Under the pieces are notes generated by a model. The model saw only the letters and a list, made by a program, of their open reading frames with translations, was not told the DNA's origin and did no database searches. From an uncultured Clostridia bacterium (GTDB lineage: Bacteria; Bacillota; Clostridia; Christensenellales; UBA1242): a DNA stretch of 44,801 nt. Position 1 is the stretch's first letter. Each line of letters opens with the position of its first letter. Positions 17,858-25,775 of the stretch are shown here, one piece after another. Location: NCBI GenBank assembly GCA_944383685.1, contig CALWQM010000004.1, positions 1 to 44,801 on the forward strand. Direction: 5' to 3'. The translations under genes were made by a program, and so were the position numbers.

Positions 17858-18193
17858 TTAAGATTTCCTTTTTGGTTTATCTTTTGACTGAGTTTTTATT
17901 TTTTCAATTTTTAATTTATCTGCTTTAGATAGTTTCCAATCTTTTTCTTTATTTTTAAATTGATTTGTATTTCCTGCTTCTGTCATATTTCTTGCATAGG
18001 CAGTTTTTTTATCATTAGGATTTGGATTTTTATCTAATTTAATATTTTTAATTCCTTTTGTTATTTCAGAATGAGTTATCCCAATAAACTTATATCTATT
18101 TCCAACTTTAGCATAAATATATGCAGGATGTCCGTTCTCTTTATTTTTTCGAAACTCATCTCTTTTTCTTTCTTTTTGATTTTTTACTTTCAT
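17858..18193 (-). CDS. Basic protein of a family found in Firmicutes islands, 111 residues
   Basis: Function unknown. The core GHPAYIYAKVGNRYKFIGITHS and the motif KNIKLDKNPNPNDKK look like a conserved family that I associate with Clostridia mobile elements. Both ends are strongly lysine-rich. AAGGAG precedes ATG. It is isolated between two structured non-coding stretches. Confidence 0.65.
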   Translation of the reverse strand: MKVKNQKERKRDEFRKNKENGHPAYIYAKVGNRYKFIGITHSEITKGIKNIKLDKNPNPNDKKTAYARNMTEAGNTNQFKNKEKDWKLSKADKLKIEKIKTQSKDKPKRKS

Positions 18194-18220
18194 TTTTCTC
18201 TCCTTAAAATTTAATTAACC

Positions 18221-18411
18221 TTTGTAAAGTGGACTAATACGTTTATCAAAATAAGAAAAGGAGGATAATATGCAAATAGTCCACTTTACAAAAGCAGGTT
18301 CTTCGTCAACCTGTTTTTGTTTTAAGCGAAGAAGACAAATTCAACATATCTGGATAGTAATATGTTTAAAAAGACTTCGCTTATGGTGGTGGATAGTAAA
18401 GTTTCCACCAT
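18221..18411. other. Hairpin cluster, candidate origin or packaging signal
   Basis: Four hairpins follow each other. (1) TTTGTAAAGTGGACTA (18221-18236) pairs perfectly with 18277-18292; its 40-nt loop holds AAAAGGAGG and an ATG on the plus strand. (2) CAGGTT/AACCTG plus T run. (3) AAGCGAAG (18324-18331)/CTTCGCTT (18375-18382) enclosing AACATAT/ATATGTT. (4) ATGGTGG (18383-18389)/CCACCAT (18405-18411). The apical loops of (3) and (4) both carry TGGATAGTAA. Filamentous phages keep origin and packaging signals in such clusters; that role is inferred here. Confidence 0.6.
18295..18323 (+). terminator. Plus-strand intrinsic terminator in the hairpin cluster
   Basis: CAGGTT pairs with AACCTG across 7 nt, followed by TTTTTGTTTT on the plus strand. 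It sits about 20 nt after the ATG of a short plus-strand frame, so the arrangement looks like a leader or attenuator. Confidence 0.55.
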
Positions 18412-18452
18412 CGCTTTTATCTTTACTTTTTTGGCAAAAGTTAAAGCTTAAT

Positions 18453-19070
18453 TTATTCCAAGGATGCTAACATTTCATTAACAGCATTTGGACTTAAATA
18501 CAAAACCTGTTCACCGTCGAAGGTTTCTATGTATGCATCTTCGCTGTTGTCAAGTATCATATTGCAAAGACCTTCTGCTAATTCATTTGCATATTCAGCA
18601 AAATCTGCTTCTTCCATTGATGTTGCTTCATACTTTGACAAATCATAATCAAAACTCCAAAGCTCAACAACCTTAGCTTCTTCATTTGTACCATAGAAAG
18701 CATACACTTCATACTTGAAAGAGCCTGTCCTTTCTTCTGCATTTCCGTCACCTGTTCTTTTAAGTGCAATGGAATCAAGAAGAATTGGATATTGTTCTTG
18801 AAGTGATGCAATGCTTGTTTCAGTTTCTGCATCAATGATAATGAAACCATCAGCAACCATTTCGGTCTTGAAATCTTCATAGCTCATAGTTTCAGTTGTC
18901 CAATCTTTTTCTTCCTGTTGCTCACCATGAATGTATCCATCCAGGATTGGTTTAACTGTATCCCAGTTATCAACAGTAAAGAAGATACAGAGCCCACTGA
19001 TAACAAAAAGCAAAATACCAAATATCCAAGTCCAAACTTTACCAGCTTTTCCTTCACTATTTTTAGCCAT
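18453..19070 (-). CDS. Membrane-anchored surface protein, 205 residues
   Basis: Residues about 12-33 form one membrane segment behind a positive N-terminus, leaving the rest outside. Just after the membrane is the motif NWDTVKPI (35-42), which recurs as NWKTVKPI in the GLUG protein encoded upstream. The ectodomains also align loosely (DGFIII/EGYTVF, NSEDAYI/DSEDVTI), so the two are paralogues and this is the short form. The acidic ectodomain has no recognised fold. AAAGGAG precedes ATG. It may be a minor virion or receptor-binding protein. Confidence 0.72.
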   Translation of the reverse strand: MAKNSEGKAGKVWTWIFGILLFVISGLCIFFTVDNWDTVKPILDGYIHGEQQEEKDWTTETMSYEDFKTEMVADGFIIIDAETETSIASLQEQYPILLDSIALKRTGDGNAEERTGSFKYEVYAFYGTNEEAKVVELWSFDYDLSKYEATSMEEADFAEYANELAEGLCNMILDNSEDAYIETFDGEQVLYLSPNAVNEMLASLE

Positions 19071-19123
19071 TGTCTTCTCTCCTTTTAATTAAAATTTTTA
19101 TATATGCAATTCGACTTTTAATG

Positions 19124-21553
19124 CTATGCTTTCTCAATTAATGAAAATTGGAAAGTATCAAATGAGAAATAAATATTTTGGTCAATGCCTATTGTTTCAA
19201 ATGTAAAGCCATTATCATCATAATTAAGTTGATATGCTTCGCCGGCAAATTCATATTTTGCAGTCTCAACATTTCCTTCATCTAAATAAATGGATGTGAT
19301 TAAACTGTTTGTTTCGTCAATCTTTCCCCAAACAAGAATTGGTTTGTTTTCCCCTGGTTGATTAAACATAAAGTTTGGATAATATAACCCCATATAGTCA
19401 TTATTGTTAAGGCTTTCTTTGTTGCCTTTCAATATTGAAGATATTACGTTATATCCATCATCAATTTCACAATAAATCTTTTCATCACCAAGATATCCAA
19501 GAACCCACTCATTAATGGTTTTTAACTCTAATGTTTGATAGTCAAAATATAAACTTTTGCTGTCTTGCTTTGAAAAGAATTGTATTCCGTTTTCATCTTC
19601 AACAACCTTTGAAACATCCATTAAGCTTGTATATGTATTTCCACCTAAGTTTTCACCATATAAGATATCAATTGAAACTTGTCCGTCTGCATATGGCGCA
19701 TACATAATTAAAGCCACATCTTGGTTTTCATTGGTTAAAAGCTTATCAAAATCTAAATATCTAAAAACTCCAATGGTAAAAAATCCTATATCATCATTAC
19801 CAGCCCAAATCTCTTTGATTTTGTTGTTTGCATACACTTCTGCATAAACTCTTGAATTTCCAAGATATCCAATTTCTTTCTGTGTTGTTGCTTCTTCTGG
19901 ATAGTAATTACTTTGGTGTTGGAACACTGGATAACCATTATTTTGTTCTGGGTCTATGTTCCAAATTTCACCATTTCCAACATTCCATAAGAAGCCAAAC
20001 TTTTCATCGTTGTAAAAATCTTTTGTCTTTGCTAATGTATCAAGGTTCTCAACGTATTCAGTAACATCGTTGTCAACTCCATCAACACCGCCAATGTTTT
20101 CACAGTTGGCGCCATAATACACAACACCAACATTTCTTTCTTTTGAAATATTGCTTGGAACTCCACCAGTGCTTCCAGCTATACCACCAATATATGATGA
20201 ACCTGTAACAGAACCAAGATTTAAAAAGTTTTTAATAATTGCACCGCCACCGGCATATCCCGTTAAACCTCCAACACTGCTATTTCCTTGAACTGAACCA
20301 GCATTGTAAACATTATTTACTCTAAAAATAGAACTTGAACGTCCAACAATTCCTCCAACGTAACTATTACCATTAACATTAGCTGTATTATACATATTTG
20401 ATAATGTGCAAGAATTATCTGCATATCCTACAAGTCCACCAGCATATGAACCAGATGCAGTTATTGTTCCAGTTACATATGAATTGATAATTGATGAAAA
20501 GAAATTCATCTTACCAGCTATACCACCAACATAACTGTTTCCAGATATAGAAATATTTTCCAGTCCAAGGTTTTCAATGTATCCACTAAAATTCCCAATC
20601 AATCCAACATAATCTGCACTTGCATCAATTGTTAAATTTTGAATAGCAAAATTGTTGCCATAAAGTGTTCCGGAAAACTTTCTCGACTTATTTCCAATTG
20701 GTGTGTAATCAATTCCAAACATATCTATATTTTGACTAAGTGAAAATGAATAAGAACCAACTGAATTACCAGCATTAACAATTTCAGCAAGCGCTGTTAA
20801 GTCTTCTGCTGTGTCTATATAGAAATTTGTTTCACCAGCTGCTACACCTTCTTCAAACTTAGAAACTGTGTATCTAGGTGCAACGTACTCTGGGTCACTT
20901 GTAATCAAGTTGTTTCTTACCGTTTCACCGTAGATGATTGTTACATCCTCACTGTCTTTGTTTGTCAAATTGAAATTTGTTGAATTGGTTACTTTATCAA
21001 CCCAAATGTTTAAGAAATTTTTAATCTCATCCTCACTTGCTGGATTAGAAATTAAAACATCATCAAATATATTAAGGTCAATTTCGTATGACTCAGTATA
21101 ATTTGAATACTGCTCTATATCACCAGGAAATGCATTAATGGTTATCATCTGGCTATTACCCATATATTCACCTTTAATTCCAATAAGCGGAACAAGTCTA
21201 TTATTCAAACTTTCAACAAGACCTGTAATACTTGGAATTTCCTTTTCGGTGAACACTGTGTAACCTTCACTTTCAAGGCGAATCACTTCATCTTTCAATT
21301 GTTCTTTAATACCTGGTTCTTCCCCAGGATTATCTGGTTCTTCAATATCTCCTGGATTATTTCCACCAGGATTTTCATCCCCACCAGGTGTATTTCCGCC
21401 TGGTTCATTCCCTGGGTTTTCACTTTCTGCTTGTCCAAAGTAATCACCAATAATTGGCTTTACAGTTTTCCAGTTGAATCCAGCAAATAGTGAAAATGCA
21501 AGCACAACCAAAATTGTTAAAACAAAGTAAGTAACTGTAAAAAATTTTTTCAT
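19124..21553 (-). CDS. Membrane-anchored GLUG-repeat surface protein, 809 residues
   Basis: From the ATG at 21553 (AAGGAGG upstream): membrane segment about 5-25, motif NWKTVKPI at 27-34, a proline/glycine-rich linker (about 40-75), an ectodomain shared with the 205-residue protein, then five or six GLUG repeats (VGGIAG, AGGLVG, VGGIVG, VGGLTG, IGGIAG) at about 310-490. A further beta-rich C-terminal region of about 280 residues follows. GLUG repeats are found in bacterial adhesins and peptidases. In this element it is the largest protein and a good candidate for host attachment. The frame is open 27 nt further upstream but without a ribosome site. Confidence 0.82.
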   Translation of the reverse strand: MKKFFTVTYFVLTILVVLAFSLFAGFNWKTVKPIIGDYFGQAESENPGNEPGGNTPGGDENPGGNNPGDIEEPDNPGEEPGIKEQLKDEVIRLESEGYTVFTEKEIPSITGLVESLNNRLVPLIGIKGEYMGNSQMITINAFPGDIEQYSNYTESYEIDLNIFDDVLISNPASEDEIKNFLNIWVDKVTNSTNFNLTNKDSEDVTIIYGETVRNNLITSDPEYVAPRYTVSKFEEGVAAGETNFYIDTAEDLTALAEIVNAGNSVGSYSFSLSQNIDMFGIDYTPIGNKSRKFSGTLYGNNFAIQNLTIDASADYVGLIGNFSGYIENLGLENISISGNSYVGGIAGKMNFFSSIINSYVTGTITASGSYAGGLVGYADNSCTLSNMYNTANVNGNSYVGGIVGRSSSIFRVNNVYNAGSVQGNSSVGGLTGYAGGGAIIKNFLNLGSVTGSSYIGGIAGSTGGVPSNISKERNVGVVYYGANCENIGGVDGVDNDVTEYVENLDTLAKTKDFYNDEKFGFLWNVGNGEIWNIDPEQNNGYPVFQHQSNYYPEEATTQKEIGYLGNSRVYAEVYANNKIKEIWAGNDDIGFFTIGVFRYLDFDKLLTNENQDVALIMYAPYADGQVSIDILYGENLGGNTYTSLMDVSKVVEDENGIQFFSKQDSKSLYFDYQTLELKTINEWVLGYLGDEKIYCEIDDGYNVISSILKGNKESLNNNDYMGLYYPNFMFNQPGENKPILVWGKIDETNSLITSIYLDEGNVETAKYEFAGEAYQLNYDDNGFTFETIGIDQNIYFSFDTFQFSLIEKA

Positions 21554-21563
21554 GTTTACCTCC

Positions 21564-21947
21564 TTAAATACAAAATCCAAAACTTACACCATATTCAGTA
21601 TTTGCATATGGTTCACTTGTGCCAGCCGTAGAAGTTATTCCTTTATATTTGTAACCTGTAACACTCATACTTCTTAACCACCAATCTGCTGGGGTATTAA
21701 TTCCATTAATATTTTTAATTAATATTTCATTGTTCTCAGTCCAATTTTCAATAACACTAAAATACTCATATTGAGAGCCTTCAACCCCTGTTCCATAAAT
21801 TTCAGTCCAGCTAAACAACCATAACAAATCACTTGTTGTAACTTGTGAATTTCCTTCAACACTGGATATTTTATCAACTTGCTTTATTGTGTCTTTCAAA
21901 TCACTTGGAAGATATGTATAAATAGTTGTAAGTGTTTCATTTCGCAT
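21564..21947 (-). pseudogene. 3' part of the DUF6273 surface-protein gene, after an in-frame TAG
   Basis: 127 residues from the first ATG. It contains the C-terminal half of a DUF6273 domain (LPSDLKDTIKQVDK, ADWWLRSMS, GVSFGFCI). The preceding frame (21960-22808) ends at TAG and continues without a frame change through EDSK into this part. In DUF6273 proteins a tryptophan is usual at this point (GW.xSKMR), so a single TGG-to-TAG change explains the break. It could be a dead gene, read through, or restarted at this ATG, which has only a weak AGGA 10 nt upstream. Confidence 0.8.
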
Positions 21948-21959
21948 TTTACTATCTTC

Positions 21960-22808
21960 CTAACCTGTTACATTTGCAATACTATCTTCCATTGCATATT
22001 GTGTTGGCAAAATATCCACCATACCGAAAGTAATTTTTGTTTTTCCGCTTTCATCAGTCAAATCATCATGATTAAATCCCATTATTGCAACCGTTGCATT
22101 TTCACCATTTGATAAAGCAATAGTCTTTTTATCCCCTACATCAAAATATGTTTCTGCAAGACCATTATTTGCAATACTATTAATTTCTGTCCATGTAAAA
22201 GCTTCTAATGTGTAATCAAAAACTGCATAGATATTTGTATTTTCATTAATTTGTAATGTTGATAATGAAACAATTTCTCCATATGGTTCTAATGACCAAC
22301 CCAAAAAGGCTCCTTTATCATAGTCAGGAGTTACTACTTCACCAAGAGTTTCACCATCATCAACAACCTGAACGTCATAAACATTGTCTATTTCAATGCC
22401 AGGAATTATGAAACTAACAATCAGTTTGTCACTATCCTGGTATGCTTCCAAAAGTTCCTGGTAATATTTGATTTTATTATCCTTTTCTACAATTTGAAGG
22501 TTTAAATTTGTTATGTTTTCTTGAAGTTTAGAAATATCATCTTTAAGGTCACTTATATCTCCATCTTTATTAGCAATAATATCTAACTTATCTTTTATTT
22601 CATTTTGAAGATTTGTTACCTGTACTATTAATTCATTTTTGTCATTAATTAAAATTTGAATTTGCTCTTTTAAATCAATAACTTGTTCAATAGTAGAATT
22701 TTCTTTTATGTATTGTTCGTTTTCATACCACTTATAAATAAAAACTGCACCTATGACTGTTCCAACCAATAAAACAAATAATGTTATATAAACCACTGCT
22801 TTTTTCAT
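21960..22808 (-). CDS. Membrane-anchored coiled-coil surface protein with truncated DUF6273 domain
   Basis: 282 residues up to the TAG at 21960-21962. Membrane segment about 4-25, a long coiled coil about 38-115, an InlB-like beta-repeat (GAFLGWSLEPYGE ... NTNIYAVFDY) about 125-193, then the first half of DUF6273 (FTWTEINSIA, FDVGDKKTIALSNG, IMGFNHDDL). With read-through the product would have about 414 residues and a complete domain. The start has AAAGGAG and overlaps the preceding stop by ATGA. It is a stalk-and-head surface protein by layout, probably exposed on cell or virion. Confidence 0.8.
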   Translation of the reverse strand: MKKAVVYITLFVLLVGTVIGAVFIYKWYENEQYIKENSTIEQVIDLKEQIQILINDKNELIVQVTNLQNEIKDKLDIIANKDGDISDLKDDISKLQENITNLNLQIVEKDNKIKYYQELLEAYQDSDKLIVSFIIPGIEIDNVYDVQVVDDGETLGEVVTPDYDKGAFLGWSLEPYGEIVSLSTLQINENTNIYAVFDYTLEAFTWTEINSIANNGLAETYFDVGDKKTIALSNGENATVAIMGFNHDDLTDESGKTKITFGMVDILPTQYAMEDSIANVTG

Positions 22809-24142
22809 TTTTTATCTCCTTTATCTTTTTTTAATACCTTAAAAGGAAATGATAAAATCTTCCAAACAGCATAAATTACGAAAACACTTACAGGAATGCT
22901 AAGTAAAACTATCAAGGCAATTAAAAGTATTTGTAACCATTCAGCCAAACCACTGAACCAGTCTTCAATCCTTGTCCATAAATTATTTGTTTCGCTTGAA
23001 GGGGTATTACTTCCTGATTGAATATTATCAATAACTCCAAGATTATATGTATAACCATCTGTTTCATACTTCAATCTTAATAAAGTAACTTTTGCAACTG
23101 CGGTTCCATGCCCAAACATTTCACCAGAAGAACCACCATGTTTTGTAAATTCTGTTTCATAAAAACGTAAAACCCATTGTTCATTTTCAATGCTCGCCTT
23201 GGTCTCCTCAGTCAATTCTTCCTTTTGAATAAAATCACTTACTGTTTCAATTCTGTTCCATGTGTGATTCTCTCCAAAAAGTCCAACTGTTTCATTATCC
23301 ACAACATCTTCATTAGTCAATGTAATATGATGATTAACATCTTTGCTAGGGTCTCGGTCATCAGGGTCGCCTAATGGTGTATCTCCTAATGTATCATAAT
23401 CATAGGTCACAAATTCAAGTTCTGCTTCAAGTATATTGTCCATATCTTTATCAGTGCTAAAAGCAATAAAATGAGAATCACCATAGAAATTTCTCCAAGC
23501 CCAGCCGCTGTAATATCTAATAAACCCAACATACTTTGATGTCACCTTAATAGTTTCAATGTCCTGGCATGTTATTATCAAATCATCTCCTGCTCCTATC
23601 AACGTATATGCCTTAGAAACTGGATAAGCCACTTCATCAATATTATTCCCGGTATAATCTGGAAGTCCAACATCTAAGCTTTCATTCCACTCACGGTAAA
23701 TGGAAGTAATTTCATAATATCTTAAATTGCTAACTTGTGTTTGAAATCCTTCAACAATATACTTATGAAATACACCTTCACGATTAATTAAAGTTAATTT
23801 ATAATTTGCAAAATCAAGTTCACTGGAAGAAGTTGATATGTTAATTGAAGTTGCTATTATATCTTCTCTTCCACTTGGTTGATAAACGTATATAAATAAT
23901 CTATTTTCAACACTTTCAGCTAACTGTATTATCTGCACAGAATGGTCGTTTGAAATTACCTGGTAATTATCCTCATTAAAGTTTTCATCTTTATGCAAAT
24001 CATCAAGCACATTTGAATAAGATGTTCCTTCTGCATATGTTACATTTGGAACTGTCAACACCGAAGCAAACAATGATAAAATTAACATTAAGATAATTAA
24101 TGCTTTTGTCAATAACATGTCTTGTTTTCTAAATTTTTCCAT
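22805..24142 (-). CDS. Secreted type I membrane protein, 445 residues
   Basis: A signal peptide (hydrophobic about 12-33, likely cleavage near TYAEG at 35-39), an extracellular domain of about 360 residues, one C-terminal membrane segment (about 403-431) and a short basic cytosolic tail (KKDKGDKK). The part with YVYQPSGREDIIATSINIS looks like a family that I believe occurs in other Clostridia elements, without known function. The topology resembles the phage attachment protein pIII (secreted, C-terminal anchor), but no sequence relation is claimed. TAGGAG precedes ATG, right after the 26-residue peptide gene. Confidence 0.75.
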   Translation of the reverse strand: MEKFRKQDMLLTKALIILMLILSLFASVLTVPNVTYAEGTSYSNVLDDLHKDENFNEDNYQVISNDHSVQIIQLAESVENRLFIYVYQPSGREDIIATSINISTSSSELDFANYKLTLINREGVFHKYIVEGFQTQVSNLRYYEITSIYREWNESLDVGLPDYTGNNIDEVAYPVSKAYTLIGAGDDLIITCQDIETIKVTSKYVGFIRYYSGWAWRNFYGDSHFIAFSTDKDMDNILEAELEFVTYDYDTLGDTPLGDPDDRDPSKDVNHHITLTNEDVVDNETVGLFGENHTWNRIETVSDFIQKEELTEETKASIENEQWVLRFYETEFTKHGGSSGEMFGHGTAVAKVTLLRLKYETDGYTYNLGVIDNIQSGSNTPSSETNNLWTRIEDWFSGLAEWLQILLIALIVLLSIPVSVFVIYAVWKILSFPFKVLKKDKGDKK

Positions 24143-24151
24143 GTTTAACTC

Positions 24152-24232
24152 CTAAAATAAAGAAATTAAAATTGCTACAATACTCCCAACAACTATGATT
24201 TTAATTATCAAAGCAATCAAACAGCCTTTCAT
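24152..24232 (-). CDS. 26-residue single-pass membrane peptide
   Basis: ATG at 24232, AGGGTG 7 nt upstream, stop TAG 9 nt before the next start. The product is almost entirely hydrophobic (I, L, V, A, G) with one lysine near each third of its N-terminal half and no charged C-terminus. It is long enough for one membrane pass. Filamentous phages have membrane peptides of about 32 residues (pVII, pIX) next to their other coat genes, and this gene lies exactly at the head of the surface-protein genes. That match is in size and place only. It is a real open frame with ribosome site and operon spacing. Confidence 0.55.
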   Translation of the reverse strand: MKGCLIALIIKIIVVGSIVAILISLF

Positions 24233-24242
24233 GTAAAACACC

Positions 24243-24887
24243 CTAAATGTATTTCTTCAAAACTTCTTCTGGGATAAAACCTTTCTCTGCTTTGATTTGA
24301 TTAAGTTCTTTAAGCTGCTGTTCTGTCAACTGTAAGGTTACTGTCTTTCCATTGATAACTGCCTTTTGCTTTACAAGCTTTGCTGAAATAATTTCTTTAT
24401 ATGAATCATTGATTATCTGGAAGTAGTGATTAACACAACTAGCCAAACTCATGTTTGTTGCTTCTAATAACCATTTGGAATCTTTGATTTTATTAATCAA
24501 AAGTTCCATATCCACATACCCTGGTATAGTTGTTAAATCAATAAGCCTTTCAGGAAAAGCAGTTTTGAACATAACAATATCCGCAAAACTCTTCTCAGGC
24601 AATTTTTCTTCCATGAATTGTGGTATATATTCTTTCAAGTAAATTCTTCTTGCAGCTGTTTTTCGTTCATAGATTCTAGTTAAATAGCCCTGTTCTTCAA
24701 GATTTTTAAGTCGGCGTCTTATTGTGCGTTCGTCAACATTAGATGCTTTTGCAAAAAAATCATCTGTTTTTTCACAAAAACCCTGGTCATTCAAATTCAG
24801 TGAAATTCTGCCATACAGCAACTTTTCACTGTCAGCGATTTTTTTTGAATCTAAGACCGGATTTGGAACAACTGCAAAATATCCCAT
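24243..24887 (-). CDS. Winged-helix replication-initiator-like protein
   Basis: 214 residues. Residues 10-75 form a winged helix typical of phage and plasmid replication proteins (DSEKLLYGRISLNLNDQG ... NVDERTIRRRLKNLEEQGYLTRI). The C-terminal half is helical and unrecognised (TLQLTEQQLKELNQIKAEKG). It probably binds the element's origin and loads the element's own DnaB-type helicase. GGAGGAG precedes ATG. It is the third gene downstream of the repressed leftward promoter, as expected for an early replication gene. No rolling-circle (HUH) motif is visible. Confidence 0.78.
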   Translation of the reverse strand: MGYFAVVPNPVLDSKKIADSEKLLYGRISLNLNDQGFCEKTDDFFAKASNVDERTIRRRLKNLEEQGYLTRIYERKTAARRIYLKEYIPQFMEEKLPEKSFADIVMFKTAFPERLIDLTTIPGYVDMELLINKIKDSKWLLEATNMSLASCVNHYFQIINDSYKEIISAKLVKQKAVINGKTVTLQLTEQQLKELNQIKAEKGFIPEEVLKKYI

Positions 24888-24900
24888 GAACTCCTCCTAA

Positions 24901-25092
24901 TTAAGCGATTTGTTTTGAATAACCGTTTGCATAGTGAATAAATAACCTGGCATCTATCTTTCGTCGCAAAATTGTTTGAAGCTTTCTTGCCTCATATTCT
25001 TTTTTCTCAACAATCTCAGCATTTCTGCCATAAATGTCTTTAAATTTTACGGAAAAAATAAATCCGCAATTTCCAAAATCAGTGCTTGTCAT
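24901..25092 (-). CDS. Small early element protein, 63 residues
   Basis: Unrecognised basic protein. Its ATG overlaps the stop of the preceding 45-residue gene (ATGA), with AAGGTG upstream. It lies 13 nt before the replication gene and is transcribed from the early promoter. Confidence 0.55.
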   Translation of the reverse strand: MTSTDFGNCGFIFSVKFKDIYGRNAEIVEKKEYEARKLQTILRRKIDARLFIHYANGYSKQIA

Positions 25093-25226
25093 TTTGCACC
25101 TTCTTTTTTCATTGCGGATTGAAATCTTAATAAATTTTTAAATTCTTTGGCAATCAAGCCATTTGCTTGGCAGTATTCCAAATATTCTTCTTGCCAACTC
25201 TTTTTGATATTACTTTGATTTTGCAT
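25089..25226 (-). CDS. First early gene, 45 residues
   Basis: An open frame too short for usual cutoffs, with AAAGGAG 7 nt before its ATG and an ATGA overlap with the next gene. The product is charged and helical (KKSWQEEYLEYCQANGLIAK) with no known motif. It is the first gene after the leftward early promoter. Position suggests an excisionase or small regulator, but the sequence does not show it. Confidence 0.6.
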   Translation of the reverse strand: MQNQSNIKKSWQEEYLEYCQANGLIAKEFKNLLRFQSAMKKEGAK

Positions 25227-25242
25227 ATTTTTCTCCTTTTTA

Positions 25243-25310
25243 CACGATAAAACTTCGTTGTATTTAATTTATAGCACGATATTTTCACATTTGTCAACAA
25301 AAAACACGAT
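25243..25310 (-). promoter_or_regulatory. Early promoter with three ATCGTG operator sites
   Basis: On the minus strand TTGACA (25292-25297) and TATAAA (25268-25273) are 18 nt apart. CACGAT (ATCGTG on the minus strand) occurs at 25243-25248, 25275-25280 and 25305-25310, spaced 32 and 30 bp, about three DNA turns. One lies in the spacer, one upstream of -35 and one downstream of the start. The XRE repressor gene is divergent on the other side, so this is the likely lysogeny switch. Confidence 0.7.
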
Positions 25311-25364
25311 TTTTTTTCATATTTTTTAAAAAATATTTAAAATTTAGCTATGAAAGGAGGAAAT

Positions 25365-25763
25365 ATGAGTATAAATGAGCAAAATTTCATCTTTGGTAAC
25401 ACTGTAAAAAGATTAAGAAAAGAGTCCAAAAAAACGCAATATGAATTAGCAAACCATTTGAATATGACTCTAAGAGGTTATCAAGATATAGAATCTGGAA
25501 AAAGTGGCACAAGCTTAACGAGATTAATTAACTTAGCTGATTACTTTAACTGTTCAGTTGATTATTTACTTGGCCATCAAATTAATGACCCAACAAGGCA
25601 AAAAGAAGCAACAATGTTGCAAAGGCAACTTTGCAATGAAATTCTCGCCTTAAATGAAGATGACTGTGGCAGAGTTGAAGCATACATTGCTGGAATCAAA
25701 GCCAAAAATAAAGAAACTGAAAAATTAAAAAAATCAATCCTAAATGAAAATATGGATTGGTAA
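25365..25763 (+). CDS. XRE/Cro-CI family repressor
   Basis: 132 residues. The N-terminal helix-turn-helix is clear: LRKESKKTQYELANHLNMTLRGYQDIESG, ending CSVDYLLG. The C-terminal part is helical and may dimerise. It lacks the S24 protease domain, so RecA-triggered self-cleavage is not expected. The ATG at 25365 follows AAAGGAGG; the ATG at 25350 lies before that site. It faces the early promoter with three ATCGTG sites and probably represses it, keeping the element silent. Confidence 0.88.
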   Translation: MSINEQNFIFGNTVKRLRKESKKTQYELANHLNMTLRGYQDIESGKSGTSLTRLINLADYFNCSVDYLLGHQINDPTRQKEATMLQRQLCNEILALNEDDCGRVEAYIAGIKAKNKETEKLKKSILNENMDW

Positions 25764-25775
25764 AAGGAGAAATTT

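Noticed and set aside
18270..18470. Plus-strand frame of 66 codons with a strong ribosome site
   Set aside because: It runs through a terminator and three hairpins, and its composition after codon 16 is not protein-like. I describe its start as a leader-like element only.
24243..24887. Rolling-circle replication initiator
   Set aside because: No HUH motif or paired catalytic tyrosines; the winged helix and the element's DnaB-type helicase point to a different mode.
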